64,000 bases of DNA from Tessaracoccus flavus (GCF_001997295.1 NZ_CP019605.1:2666001-2730000); one strand, 5' to 3'; shown: positions 51,582 through 62,021, counted from the stretch's first letter. The notes: a model not told the origin generated them from the letters alone. Made by a program: numbers and translations.

Positions 51582-52037
51582 ATGACCGATCACCTGCAGC
51601 GTGCCATCGACCTCGCCGTCGGCAACGTCGCCGACGGCGGAGGCCCGTTCGGAGCGGTGGTGGTAGCGCCGTCGGGCAAGGAATTCACCGGCGTCAACCG
51701 CGTGACCGCCATTCCCGACCCCACCGCCCACGCAGAAGTGCAGGCCATCCGCGCCGCCGCCGTCGGGCTCGGTACCCACGACCTCACGGGTTGCATCCTC
51801 TACACCTCCTGCGAACCATGCCCCATGTGCCTGGGTGCGGCGCTGTGGGCGCGGGTCTCGACGGTCGTCTTCGCCGCCGATCGCCACGACGCCGCCGCTG
51901 TGGGGTTCGACGACGCCGCGTTCCACACCGAGGTGGCCGAGGGGGTGACCGCGCTGGAGTGCGCCCGCGAACCACACCCCGAAGCGCTTGCCCCGTTCCA
52001 GGCCTGGGAACGCTTCGAGGAACGCATCAACTACTGA
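51582..52037 (+). CDS. guaD: Guanine deaminase
   Basis: The 151-residue zinc-dependent deaminase of the cytidine/deoxycytidylate family has HAEVQAIRAA (residues 50-59) and CEPCPMCLGA with Cys80 and Cys83 as metal ligands. GFDDAAFHTEVAEG and the C-terminal PFQAWERFEERINY match the Bacillus-type guanine deaminase better than tRNA adenosine deaminase. It converts guanine to xanthine. Confidence 0.9.
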   Translation: MTDHLQRAIDLAVGNVADGGGPFGAVVVAPSGKEFTGVNRVTAIPDPTAHAEVQAIRAAAVGLGTHDLTGCILYTSCEPCPMCLGAALWARVSTVVFAADRHDAAAVGFDDAAFHTEVAEGVTALECAREPHPEALAPFQAWERFEERINY

Positions 52038-52075
52038 AAGTCGAGCGGCGCGGTCAACCGTTGGCGGAGAGCTCG

Positions 52076-52945
52076 TCAGCCCCAGGTGAGGAGGTTGCGG
52101 AGGTAGGTGCCGTACCCGGACTTTTCATACCGCTGGGCGCGCTCGACCAACTCATCGTCAGTGAGGAATCCGCGACGCCACGCCGCCTCCTCCGGGCAGC
52201 CGACTTGGAGGCCTTGGCGCGACTGCAACGTGCGGACGAAGTTGCTGGCGTCGTTGAGGGAGTCGAACGTCCCGGTGTCGAGCCAGGCCGTACCGCGCGG
52301 CAGCAGGTCGACGTGCAACCGACCCTGCTCCATGTAAACACGGTTGACGTCGGTGATCTCCAACTCACCACGGGACGACGGCTTCAGGTCGGCGGCGATG
52401 CCCGCCACCTGCTCGTCGTAGAAGTAGAGCCCCGGCACCGCCCAGTGCGACTTCGGCTCCGCCGGCTTCTCCTCGATCGAGATGGCGCGGCCCGCGCTGT
52501 CGACCTCGACGACGCCGTACGCCGTCGGGTCCGCCACCTGATAGCCGAAGACAAGCGCGCCGTCGACGTCGGCCGCCCTCTGTTGCAGCCTCGTGCCGAG
52601 CCCGGGGCCGGAGAAGATGTTGTCGCCGAGGATGAGGCAGGACTTCTCCCCCTCGACGAAGTCCGCGCCGATCGTGAACGCCTGCGCCAGGCCCTTCGGT
52701 TCCGGCTGCACGGCGAAGGTGAAGTCCACCCCGAACTGCTCGCCTGTCCCCAGCAGGTTGTGGAACGCCTGCGCCTCGTGCGGGGTCGTGATGATGAGGA
52801 TGTCGCGGATGCCGGCGAAGATCAGCGTTGCCAGCGGGTAGTAGATCATCGGCTTGTCGTAGACCGGCATCAGCTGCTTGCTGGTGCCCAGTGTGATCGG
52901 ATGAAGCCTGGAGCCGGTGCCACCGGCAAGAATGATCCCCCGCAT
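52076..52945 (-). CDS. rmlA: Glucose-1-phosphate thymidylyltransferase
   Basis: The 289-residue enzyme makes dTDP-glucose, the first step of dTDP-L-rhamnose synthesis. The nucleotide motif is [20 protein letters not shown], followed by [27 protein letters not shown] and [20 protein letters not shown] are diagnostic. ATG 52945 gives the standard length; the frame continues upstream without support. It is divergent from rmlB. Confidence 0.96.
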   Translation of the reverse strand: MRGIILAGGTGSRLHPITLGTSKQLMPVYDKPMIYYPLATLIFAGIRDILIITTPHEAQAFHNLLGTGEQFGVDFTFAVQPEPKGLAQAFTIGADFVEGEKSCLILGDNIFSGPGLGTRLQQRAADVDGALVFGYQVADPTAYGVVEVDSAGRAISIEEKPAEPKSHWAVPGLYFYDEQVAGIAADLKPSSRGELEITDVNRVYMEQGRLHVDLLPRGTAWLDTGTFDSLNDASNFVRTLQSRQGLQVGCPEEAAWRRGFLTDDELVERAQRYEKSGYGTYLRNLLTWG

Positions 52946-53008
52946 GGCTCTACCTTGGCACAAGACGGGGTTGGCCACTGTTTCCGCGGATCGAAGTGCC
53001 CGCGACCT

Positions 53009-53060
53009 ACTCGGGAGACGTGAAGGGGTTGCTCGCACCCTCGCTCACTCGGGAGACGTG
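53009..53060. promoter_or_regulatory. 14-bp direct repeats in the rmlA-rmlB divergent promoter region
   Basis: ACTCGGGAGACGTG occurs at 53009-53022 and 53047-53060, 38 bp apart. It may be a regulator site for both rml genes or simple sequence duplication. Confidence 0.4.
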
Positions 53061-53085
53061 GGTTTCGGACAGGCCGACGCACTAG

Positions 53086-54093
<1,008 letters not shown>

Positions 54094-54109
54094 GCGATTC
54101 CGCGGTCCT

Positions 54110-54175
54110 CGGGCTTGTCTTCCGTGACCCCTGAGCTTGTCTTCCGTGATCCCTGAGCTTGTCGAAGGGTTACGA
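54110..54175. repeat. CCCTGAGCTTGTCGAAGGG repeats after rmlB
   Basis: CCTGAGCTTGTC occurs twice in direct orientation and the second copy is complete: CCCTGAGCTTGTCGAAGGG near 54152-54170. This starts a 527-bp gene-free gap (54094-54620). Confidence 0.8.
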
Positions 54176-54261
54176 CCGCGACGGTTGTCACCGCCCAGGG
54201 CCGGCATCAGGTGCAGGTGGTTTCTCCGGAACGGCAATGCGCCCTGTGTAGTTGCGTTTGA

Positions 54262-54338
54262 CCGTGTGGAGGCCCGCTCGGCAACACCACTGAGCGCGGC
54301 GTCACGCTGAGAGGCTGCGCCGAGCGGACCTACACCCT
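54262..54338. repeat. Divergent palindromic repeat
   Basis: Arms GTGTGGAGGCCCGCTCGGC and GCCGAGCGGACCTACACC pair with few mismatches; the inner CTGAGCG and CGCTGAG form the second stem. The layout is the same as at 37555 and 54352 with changed arm sequence. Confidence 0.75.
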
Positions 54339-54351
54339 GTCCGGACGGCTC

Positions 54352-54433
54352 AACCCTCTGGAATTGCGCTCGACGACACCTCTGAGCGTGGTAGGACGCT
54401 GAGACCCTGCGTCGAGCGCAATTCCAGAGGGTT
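54352..54433. repeat. 80-bp palindromic repeat with perfect arms
   Basis: The outer arms are perfectly complementary over 24 bp (first half AACCCTCTGGAATTGCGC). The inner TCTGAGCGTG and ACGCTGAGA also pair. It is nearly identical to the arms at 37555-37636 near the DUF559 gene. Confidence 0.9.
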
Positions 54434-54474
54434 CAGAGCCGCCACCAGGGCGGTGACGAAGGTCGAGGCCGTCA

Positions 54475-54598
54475 CCCTTCGACAAGCTCAGGGACCAAGG
54501 AAGACAAGCTCAGGGATCAGGCGACAAGCTCAGAGAGCACGGAAGACAAGCTCAGGGAGCGCAGACGAGCTCAGGATCACGGGGACAAGCTCGGAACG
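54475..54598. repeat. Tandem CTTCGACAAGCTCAGGGA units upstream of rmlCD
   Basis: One full right-type unit is followed by four to five shorter GACAAGCTCAGGGA units with variation, ending 22 bp before the rmlCD start. It completes the gene-free gap 54094-54620. Confidence 0.8.
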
Positions 54599-54620
54599 GG
54601 CTGGACGATAGGCTGAGCCA

Positions 54621-56000
54621 GTGACCAACGAGCTGCGCGTCTCCACCACCGACATCCCAGGGCTGCTCGTCGTCGACCTCCCCGTGCACGGCGATTCGCG
54701 CGGCTGGTTCAAGGAGAACTGGCAGCGCGACAAGATGACCGCCCTCGGGGTGCCGGACTTCCAGCCCGTGCAGAACAACATGAGCTTCAACGCCGACGCC
54801 GGAGTCACCCGGGGCATCCACGCCGAGCCGTGGGACAAACTCGTCTCCGTCGCCACCGGGCGCGTGTTCGGAGCCTGGGTCGACCTCCGCGCCGGCGAGA
54901 CGTTCGGCACCGTCGTCACCGCCGAACTCACCCCCGGCCGCGCGGTGTTCGTGCCGCGAGGGGTGGGCAACGCCTACCAGGCGCTCGATCCCGGCACCTG
55001 CTATTCCTACCTCGTCAACGAGCACTGGTCGGCCGACGCCAAGGCCAAGTACACGTTCGCCAACCTGCGCCACCCGGACATCCGCTGGCCCCTGCCTCTC
55101 GATGGCGCCACCATCTCCGAAGCCGACCGCAGCCACCCATCGATCGCCGACGTCGTGCCGTTCCGCCGCCCCCGGCCCGTCGTCACCGGCAGCAACGGCC
55201 AACTCGGCACGGCCCTCCAGGCCCTCATCCCAGAGGCGATCTTCGTCGACCGCGCCGACCTTGACATCACCGACGCCGACGCCGTCGCCGCGTTCGACTG
55301 GTCCGAGGCCTCCTGCATCATCAACGCCGCCGCGTGGACCGCTGTCGACGCCGCCGAGGGCGAGGGCCGCGCCGCTTGCTGGGCCGTCAACGTCGCCGGC
55401 ACCGCGAACCTCGTCGCAGCCGCCCGCCGCCACCGTCTCCCCTTGGTCCACATCTCCAGCGACTACGTCTTCGACGGCAGCCGTGAACTCCACACCGAGG
55501 ACGAACCGTTTGCCCCGCTCAGCGCCTACGGAGCAGCGAAGGCCGCCGCTGACGCAGTGGTGGGCACTCTCCCGCGCCACTACATCCTCCGCACCAGCTG
55601 GGTCATCGGAGAGGGCTCCAACTTCGTGCGCACCATGGCACGCCTGGCCGATACGGGCGCCAGCCCCGCAGTCGTCGATGACCAATTCGGCCGCCTGACG
55701 TTCGCCGACGACCTCGCCCGCGCCGCGCTCCACCTCATGCACCACGCCGAACCGGGCACCTACAACGTCACCAGCGACGGCGGCGTCGTCAGCTGGTTCG
55801 ATGTGGCGCAGGCCGTATTCGAGGCCCGCGGCGCCGCCGGCCAGGTAAGCCGCACCAGCACCGAGGAGTTCGCCGCAGGCAAGCTGACCGCTCCGCGGCC
55901 CCGGCACAGCGCGCTCGACCTCACCAAGCTACGCGCCACCGGCTTTGTCCCCGTCGACGGCGGAGAGGGGCTCAGGCAGTACCTCGCGGCAATGACGTAG
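54621..56000 (+). CDS. Fused dTDP-4-dehydrorhamnose 3,5-epimerase and reductase (RmlC-RmlD)
   Basis: The 459-residue bifunctional protein completes dTDP-L-rhamnose. Residues 1 to about 185 are a cupin RmlC (NNMSFNADAGVTRGIHAE, KLVSVATGRVFGAWVDLRAG). Residues about 190-459 are an SDR RmlD with GSNGQLGTAL, ISSDYVFDGS and YGAAKAAAD. The usual RmlC block with HGF is GNAYQAL here. The start is a GTG. The fusion is known in some actinobacteria. Confidence 0.95.
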   Translation: MTNELRVSTTDIPGLLVVDLPVHGDSRGWFKENWQRDKMTALGVPDFQPVQNNMSFNADAGVTRGIHAEPWDKLVSVATGRVFGAWVDLRAGETFGTVVTAELTPGRAVFVPRGVGNAYQALDPGTCYSYLVNEHWSADAKAKYTFANLRHPDIRWPLPLDGATISEADRSHPSIADVVPFRRPRPVVTGSNGQLGTALQALIPEAIFVDRADLDITDADAVAAFDWSEASCIINAAAWTAVDAAEGEGRAACWAVNVAGTANLVAAARRHRLPLVHISSDYVFDGSRELHTEDEPFAPLSAYGAAKAAADAVVGTLPRHYILRTSWVIGEGSNFVRTMARLADTGASPAVVDDQFGRLTFADDLARAALHLMHHAEPGTYNVTSDGGVVSWFDVAQAVFEARGAAGQVSRTSTEEFAAGKLTAPRPRHSALDLTKLRATGFVPVDGGEGLRQYLAAMT

Positions 56001-56153
56001 CCGCCTGACAAACGGTGACCAGACGCACGGTTGGCCCGCCGATGCACCACAATGGCCAGGGTAGGTCTGAGTGCCTGAGATCGTTAGGGGGAATCGACGT
56101 GGCTGGCCAGGAGAGATGGTGACGCCGCGCGACGCCATGCGAGGGGAACCGTG

Positions 56154-56882
56154 ATGGCGATGCTGAGGGCACTGGGAACGACGATCGACGTGGACCTGAA
56201 CGGGTCACCGATCGACGAGGGAGAGTTCACTGCACTCTGGGACCGGTGTCTGGTGGAGCCCGCCGCGATGGAGGCCAGCGACGTCGTCGAAACCGTGCAC
56301 GCGGAGGGAAACTCGTCGCTGGTGATTCTCACGCAGCACATCACGCACGCCCTCATCGCCGCCCGCCGCGGCGAGCTGCTGATGCTCCACGCCGGGGCCG
56401 TCGCGCACCAGACGACCGGTCGGGCGCTGGCATTCGTTGCCCCAGGGGGTACGGGTAAGTCGACGCTGACGCGGCTACTCGCCCGCGAGTACGGCTATCT
56501 GACCGACGAGACGGTCGGGCTGGACCCCGCAACGTTGGAGATCTTCCCGTACCCAAAGCCCATCACGTGGGCTGCGGTGAAGGGGGAGCCGAAGATCGAG
56601 CACGCCCCAGACAGTTTCGGCCTGCAAGCCGCCCCTCCTCGGCCCTGGCTGGGCGACCTCGTCGTGCTGCGCCGGACCCCCGACCGGGAGCCGTCGTTCA
56701 CGGAGTTGGGGGTGCTGGACGCGATCGAGCGGCTGGTCCCCGAGTCGTCGTCGGTGACGTCGCTCCCCCGGCCGCTGCACGTGCTGGCGGATGTGCACCG
56801 TCGCGCCGGCTGCACGCTGATCGAGTACGGCGAGGCCGACGACATCCTCGACTGGTGCCGTGCACGGTTGGAGACGCCATGA
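56154..56882 (+). CDS. HPr-kinase-like ATP-binding protein
   Basis: The roughly 242-residue protein has a P-loop FVAPGGTGKSTLTRLLA, a Walker-B-like YGYLTDETVGLD and PYPKPITW, as in HPr kinase/phosphorylase C-terminal-like proteins found with PqqD partners. In lasso-peptide and other RiPP clusters such kinases phosphorylate a precursor, and elsewhere their role is unknown. GAGGGG at 56141-56146 precedes ATG 56154; GTG 56151 is possible. It overlaps the PqqD-like gene by 4 bp. The 150-bp region before it holds very short frames but no clear precursor. Confidence 0.85.
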   Translation: MAMLRALGTTIDVDLNGSPIDEGEFTALWDRCLVEPAAMEASDVVETVHAEGNSSLVILTQHITHALIAARRGELLMLHAGAVAHQTTGRALAFVAPGGTGKSTLTRLLAREYGYLTDETVGLDPATLEIFPYPKPITWAAVKGEPKIEHAPDSFGLQAAPPRPWLGDLVVLRRTPDREPSFTELGVLDAIERLVPESSSVTSLPRPLHVLADVHRRAGCTLIEYGEADDILDWCRARLETP

Positions 56883-57136
56883 TCAGGCGCACAGACCTCA
56901 CGGACTTTCTGGTGGTCGACGGCGAATCCGTCGCGATCCTCAACGAGACCGTCTACCGGCTCGGCCACGTCGCCACCGCGATCCTGGACGCGCTCGCTGA
57001 GCCGACGACGCTGCCCGCCCTCGCGACGACGCTGGAAGCCCAGTTCGGCGCTCCGCCGTCGGGTTCGCTGGAGGACGCAGTCCGCTCCCAGCTGGACGAA
57101 CTCGCCGCCGTCGGCCTCGTGTCAATCGACTCCTGA
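56879..57136 (+). CDS. PqqD-family (RiPP recognition element-like) protein
   Basis: The 85-residue protein has the PqqD/RRE winged-helix pattern: VVDGESVAILNETVYRLGHV, then ILDALAEPTTLPALATTL and QLDELAAVGLVSIDS. Such domains hold peptide precursors for modifying enzymes. The coupled HPr-kinase-like gene is its likely partner. The TGA stop and following GAGCTTGTCGA are part of a repeat. Confidence 0.85.
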   Translation: MIRRTDLTDFLVVDGESVAILNETVYRLGHVATAILDALAEPTTLPALATTLEAQFGAPPSGSLEDAVRSQLDELAAVGLVSIDS

Positions 57137-57352
57137 GCTTGTCGACTCGTTCCCTGAGCAGGGCCAGCTCGCTCTGCGAGCAGCCCGTCCGTCGAAGGGT
57201 AACGGCCCCGATCCCTCCCACCGCCCCCGACCACAAGGGCGGCGACCACGGCCCGGGCCGCAACCCTTCGACAAGCTCAGGGAACAGGGCGACAAGCTCA
57301 GGGAACAGGGCGACAAGCTCAGGGACCAGGGCGACAAGCTCAGGGACCAGGG
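57133..57352. repeat. CCCTGAGC-family inverted repeat with four tandem right units
   Basis: The left CCCTGAGCAGGGCCAGCTCG and GTCGAAGGGTAACGGCCCC pair with GGGCCGCAACCCTTCGACAA and GCTCAGGGA. GACAAGCTCAGGGAACAGGG or a variant is repeated four times at the right end. The remaining 127 bp to the next start hold the promoter region of the next gene and no other gene. Confidence 0.85.
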
Positions 57353-57479
57353 CAGCGAATACACAGATGTATCGAAAGTGTGTTGGATTTCCTGCCGAAA
57401 AGCATTGATTCGCCCCTCCCTCGAGGGAGATACTGAGCCATCCGCAGGCTGGGCTGCGGACCTTGGGGAGGACGTCGAC

Positions 57480-60400
57480 GTGGACGCCACTACGCACCAT
57501 CGGGCTTCGACCCGTCCAGGATCTCGATCGCGCCTGCTGCCGACGCTGCTCGTCGTCGGCGCCGCGACGACCGTGACGCTGGGCACGGCGGTCATGACGG
57601 CCGAGGCCGACTCTCGCGTCGTCGTCGGCACCTGTGTGCCGGGATACATGGAGGCCAACTCCGACGGATTGATTGAGATCGAGTTCGACGATCCCGGCTC
57701 ATCGCCCATCGTCGCGGCTGAGCTCGACATCACCTGGAGCGGTGCCCCCAACGAGGACCTGGCGATCCTCCTGGGCGCGGGCGAGGACTGGGTGGCGCTC
57801 CTCACCGCGGCCGACGGCGTTGGCGCCGATGTTACGTTCCGTGACACCGCACCGCTCCTCGCCTCAGAACTCTCCACCGACGGCGCCCTGACCGGCGAGG
57901 TCAAGCCCCTGGAGCCCTTCACACTCCTCAACAACCTCAAGACCGACGACGAGTGGCAGATCATCGGACTCAACACCAACGTCGAGCAGGACCTCACGGT
58001 TGACGCCTGCGAACTGCGGCTCTACGTCGGCGAGGGCCCATCTGCCTCGGAGTCACCCACGCCCGACCCGACGGCGACGGCAACAGCCACGGCAACCTCC
58101 ACCCCGACACCCACCGCAACCGCAACCGCGACAGCCATCTCCACCCCGACGGCGACCGCAACACCGACAGCAACGCAGAGCCCCACCGCTACGCACACTG
58201 CGACGGTGTCGCCAACCCCCACCTACTCCGCCAGCCCGACCCCTGCTAAGCCCAAACCGACCGCGGCTCCGAGTTCGCGGCCTCCGATTTTCCCGCCGCA
58301 CACCGGCACGGGCAGCAAGGGCGGCTGGGCCCTCGGGGGACCGGAGGCAGCGGTGCTCATCGTCGTGACGCTCACCGGAATCGCGGTCGTCGCGCGCCGT
58401 CGTCGAGCGGCCGGGTTCCTTGCGGCGGCGATGATCGTCTCCGGCGGCATCGTCGTGCTCACCCCACCTCAGCAGGCCGTGGCCGCGCCCCCACCCCAGG
58501 TCTCGGTGCCCGGTCCGGGCCCGATCCCGACCCACACCTGGGGCACACCGGCGGACGGCCGCGTCGTCGTCGCAGCCGAGACCGGCGAATGGGACGAGGA
58601 GACCGAGACCAGCGCCGTCGGCGGGCTGTTCACAGTCCCGCTCGACTGCGAGACCGCTGGCTGCCACACCCGCCTGACCTCAGATCCGACCGACTCCTTC
58701 CCGGCCGTCTCCCCAACCGGGATGCAGGTTGCATTCGTTCGCGCTGGGGAGACTGCGGCCTACGCACCGACGCCCAACACGTATCTGTGGGTGCTTGACC
58801 TACGCACTGGCGAGACCCGGCGGGTCACGTTCCCGCAGGTCGTCGACGGCACCACCTACTCCGCCACGGCTCGCCATCCCGCGTGGTCACCCGACGAGCA
58901 GCGGCTGGTGTTCGAGTGGAACGGCGACTTGGCCATCGTCGACATGGCCACCGACCAGGTGCAACCTGTCCCTGGGTCCGGGGCTGCAGTCACCTCCTAC
59001 CTCTGCAACGTGGGCGGCCTTACCGACCAGGCTGTCCGGCGCACGCCGTCGTTCTCGGCCGACGGGGCGAAGCTCTACTACACGCGCGGCGAGGCCGGGG
59101 GCCTCGGCACCGGGGGCTTCTGCTTCGCCCGGGACGCAGGAATGCTGTTCGCCGCGCCGGTCAATGACCTGACCGCCGAGGCCCCTGTGGACGCGGCGCT
59201 GCGGGGTATCACTGCCGTCGATGTCTCTCCCGACGGGACGCAACTGGTGCTCGCGCAGGAGCAGGGCTTTGAGGGGTCGGTCTGGATTGCCGACGCCACC
59301 ACCGGGGCCCGAGTCGCAACAGTCGACAGCCGTTTCGACCGTGTGGCCCGGTGGACGGGAGACGGCGAGGCGATTGCCATGGGGCGAGAGCTTCTCAAAC
59401 CCGACGGGGAGGCCCTCTATACCTACGATGACTGCAATTACTACGACCGTGACCTTGGGCAGATGGTCAACGCCAACTGCTACTACCCGAGGGTCAACGC
59501 CGAGCACGCCGACCCCCAGTGCTCACCGGGTAACTGTCTGTCCGGCATCGCGCTGCGAAGCGACGTGCCGAACTCGTTCACCGGGCTCGTCTCCGCCAGC
59601 GGAGCGCTGAGCGGCGACCTCGTCGGCAGCTACCTCTTCGCCAAGGCCGAACCGGGCACGCACACGGTGACGGTCGGGTTGGCCGGTGGCATCGTCGCAA
59701 GCATCACGTGCGACGACTCGGACTCCACGGTGACGGGACGCACCATCACCTACAAGGTGGCCGAGTCGGAGATCGTCACGTGTGTGGTGGAGGTCAACCT
59801 CGCCAACGACCGCGACGGCGACGACATCCCAGACGAGATCGACATCTGCCCCGACGACCCCACCAACCTGTGCATCGACTCCGACGGCGACGGCATCCCC
59901 GACATCGACGACCCGTGCCCGGACGACCCGACGAACACCTGCGATGAGGAAGAGGAGCCGGACGAGACCACCTGCCGCTCCTTCACCGTCGTCAGCACGG
60001 CCAGCTACTTCGGCAGCACCATCGACGCCCGGCGGCTCACCGTCGACGGAAGCGTGTGCAAGACGGGCGCAACCACCGAGTTGCGGAGTGTCGGGGCGAT
60101 CTCCGAGGACGTGCAGAGCCCGACCGTGGCGGCTGTGACGAACTTCTGGTTCGAGCTCGACGCTGCAGGCCCGGCGAAGATCGAGAAGTTCGGCACCACC
60201 GGGGCGTCGGTCACCATGCCGCACGACATCTGCATGCTGCCGCTACCGCCCGGCCTCGGCAAGGTGCTCGGTCCTGCGGTGAAGTTCGTCTTCGGCAAGA
60301 TCGCCCGCTTCGCCCCCGAACGACTGATCCTCAAGGCTGCCGCAACCTGGACCGACCTCTACTTCCGCGGCATCGCACAGGTCACGGGCGGCGTCGGCTT

Positions 60401-60656
60401 CTCGCCGCTGTTCGTCGACCGCATCGAGCAGTTGCGCGGCAGCATCAAGAGCAAGTTCGAGCAGTTGCTCACCACGGCCACCGGCGGAGGCCTCGAGTTG
60501 CTTGAGAGATTCGAAGTGGCGCTGTGCTTCGACATGGAGGCCTGGGCCCCAATGGTCGGCATAGTTGCCGACGGCGACCACGTCGATTACGAGTACCAGG
60601 AGGTTGGGCTGCTGCTCCAGGGTCGCATCACCTTGGCCACTAACGCCGAGGGCTGA
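57480..60656 (+). CDS. Large two-part secreted protein: sorted N-half, internal second signal, PD40 and TSP3 repeats
   Basis: The product has about 1058 residues. GTG 57480 follows GGGGAGG. Residues 1-45 form a signal peptide; about 50-180 a beta-rich domain; about 184-267 a Thr/Pro linker; PPHTG near residue 275 then a hydrophobic segment and ARRRR, as in a sortase signal. Directly after is a second hydrophobic segment (FLAAAMIVSGGIVVL) ending AVAAPPP, like a second signal peptide. Then come a PD40-type propeller (about 340-700), calcium-type TSP3 repeats (DRDGDDIPDEIDICP, DSDGDGIPDIDDPCP, about 777-824) and an unknown C-terminal domain. It may be a fused pair of surface proteins. Confidence 0.8.
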   Translation: MDATTHHRASTRPGSRSRLLPTLLVVGAATTVTLGTAVMTAEADSRVVVGTCVPGYMEANSDGLIEIEFDDPGSSPIVAAELDITWSGAPNEDLAILLGAGEDWVALLTAADGVGADVTFRDTAPLLASELSTDGALTGEVKPLEPFTLLNNLKTDDEWQIIGLNTNVEQDLTVDACELRLYVGEGPSASESPTPDPTATATATATSTPTPTATATATAISTPTATATPTATQSPTATHTATVSPTPTYSASPTPAKPKPTAAPSSRPPIFPPHTGTGSKGGWALGGPEAAVLIVVTLTGIAVVARRRRAAGFLAAAMIVSGGIVVLTPPQQAVAAPPPQVSVPGPGPIPTHTWGTPADGRVVVAAETGEWDEETETSAVGGLFTVPLDCETAGCHTRLTSDPTDSFPAVSPTGMQVAFVRAGETAAYAPTPNTYLWVLDLRTGETRRVTFPQVVDGTTYSATARHPAWSPDEQRLVFEWNGDLAIVDMATDQVQPVPGSGAAVTSYLCNVGGLTDQAVRRTPSFSADGAKLYYTRGEAGGLGTGGFCFARDAGMLFAAPVNDLTAEAPVDAALRGITAVDVSPDGTQLVLAQEQGFEGSVWIADATTGARVATVDSRFDRVARWTGDGEAIAMGRELLKPDGEALYTYDDCNYYDRDLGQMVNANCYYPRVNAEHADPQCSPGNCLSGIALRSDVPNSFTGLVSASGALSGDLVGSYLFAKAEPGTHTVTVGLAGGIVASITCDDSDSTVTGRTITYKVAESEIVTCVVEVNLANDRDGDDIPDEIDICPDDPTNLCIDSDGDGIPDIDDPCPDDPTNTCDEEEEPDETTCRSFTVVSTASYFGSTIDARRLTVDGSVCKTGATTELRSVGAISEDVQSPTVAAVTNFWFELDAAGPAKIEKFGTTGASVTMPHDICMLPLPPGLGKVLGPAVKFVFGKIARFAPERLILKAAATWTDLYFRGIAQVTGGVGFSPLFVDRIEQLRGSIKSKFEQLLTTATGGGLELLERFEVALCFDMEAWAPMVGIVADGDHVDYEYQEVGLLLQGRITLATNAEG

Positions 60657-60925
60657 CCCTGAGCGGGGCCAGCTCGTCGAGGGGTGGTCCCTGAGAAGCT
60701 CGCGAGGAAGGAGCGAGCGTCCGTCGAAGGGCGGTCCCTGAGCAGGGCCAGCTCGCTCTGCGAGCAGCCCGTCCGTCGAAGGGTCACGACCCCGATCCCT
60801 TCCTCCCCCAACCACAGGGGCGGCGACCACAGGGCGGCGACCACAGCCCACGGCCGCAACCCTTCGACAAGCTCAGGGACCGGGGGCGACAAGCTCAGGG
60901 AGCAGGGCGACGAGTTCAAGGAGCG
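60657..60925. repeat. Cluster of CCCTGAGC-family repeats
   Basis: This occupies the 315-bp gap 60657-60971. Three left-type units (CCCTGAGCGGGGCCAGCTCG, CCCTGAGAAGCTCGCGAGGA, CCCTGAGCAGGGCCAGCTCG), each followed by a GTCGAAGGG-type end, face a right-type unit CCGCAACCCTTCGACAAGCT with two short tandem copies. A duplicated GGGGCGGCGACCACAG occurs in the centre. Confidence 0.85.
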
Positions 60926-60971
60926 GGGCCCCAGACAGAGGCGCGGACGGGCCGAGCGGTAGGGTCAGAAC

Positions 60972-62006
60972 ATGCGGAAGGTCACCATCGAGGAACTCGC
61001 CGACAAGATCGCGGAGGGGTCGCGCGGACACATCGCGCGTGCCATCACGTTGGTCGAATCGACGAAGCCCGCCCACCGCGAACAGGCCCACGAACTGCTG
61101 CAGCGCATCGCCCCGCGGACGGGCGGCGCGTTCCGTGTCGGCGTCTCCGGCGTCCCCGGGGCGGGGAAGTCGACGTTCATCGACGCCATGGGCGTCAAAC
61201 TCATCGACGAGCGAGGCCACAAGGTCGCGGTACTGGCCGTCGACCCGTCGTCGTCGCGCACCGGCGGCTCGATTCTCGGCGACCGCACCCGCATGTCCGA
61301 GCTCGCACAGCGCGAGAACGCCTTCATCCGCCCCTCTCCCTCCGGCGGACATCTCGGCGGGGTCGCGCGCGCCACGCGCGAGTCGATGCTGGTCCTCGAA
61401 GCCGCCGGCTACGACGTCGTGCTCGTCGAGACGGTCGGTGTCGGGCAGTCCGAGGTGGCCGTCGCGGGCATGGTCGACACGTTCCTCATGCTCCAGGTGG
61501 CCCGCACGGGCGACATGCTCCAGGGCATCAAACGCGGCATCCTCGAGCTGGCCGACGTCATCGCCATTACCAAGGCCGACGGCGACAATGAGCAGGCCGC
61601 CCGCGTTGCCGCCCGCGAACTCAGCATCGCCATGAAGCTCATCACCAGCGACAACGACAAACGGCGCGCCCCCGTCCTCACCTGCTCCTCCTACACCGGC
61701 GCCGGGCTCGACGAGCTGTGGGACACCGTCGAGAAGCACCGCGCCGAGCTGGAGTCCTCCGGCACCCTCGCCCCCCGACGGCTGGCTCAGCAGCGCGACT
61801 GGCTGTGGAACATGGTTCGCGACGAGCTGATGGAGTCGCTGCGCACCTCCCCTGGGGTCCGCCAAACGGCCGCCGACGTCGAGGCGCGGCTCGCGGACGA
61901 GTCGCTCTCGGCGCTTGAGGGGTCGCAGGAGATCCTCCGCGCCTTCGCGGCAGCGGTCCCGACCATGCACTGGGGGGACCAAACCTCCCTCCGTCTCCCC
62001 GAGTAG
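60972..62006 (+). CDS. meaB: Methylmalonyl-CoA mutase-associated GTPase
   Basis: The 344-residue G3E GTPase protects and reloads methylmalonyl-CoA mutase with cobalamin. The P-loop is GVSGVPGAGKSTFIDA; SSSRTGGSILGDRTRM, ETVGVGQSE and ITKADGDNE are the switch and specificity motifs. The C-terminal dimerisation arm is present. It lies 18 kb from mutAB, separated by unrelated genes. The TAG stop is followed by repeats. Confidence 0.96.
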   Translation: MRKVTIEELADKIAEGSRGHIARAITLVESTKPAHREQAHELLQRIAPRTGGAFRVGVSGVPGAGKSTFIDAMGVKLIDERGHKVAVLAVDPSSSRTGGSILGDRTRMSELAQRENAFIRPSPSGGHLGGVARATRESMLVLEAAGYDVVLVETVGVGQSEVAVAGMVDTFLMLQVARTGDMLQGIKRGILELADVIAITKADGDNEQAARVAARELSIAMKLITSDNDKRRAPVLTCSSYTGAGLDELWDTVEKHRAELESSGTLAPRRLAQQRDWLWNMVRDELMESLRTSPGVRQTAADVEARLADESLSALEGSQEILRAFAAAVPTMHWGDQTSLRLPE

Positions 62007-62021
62007 CGGCCCCATCCGCTT

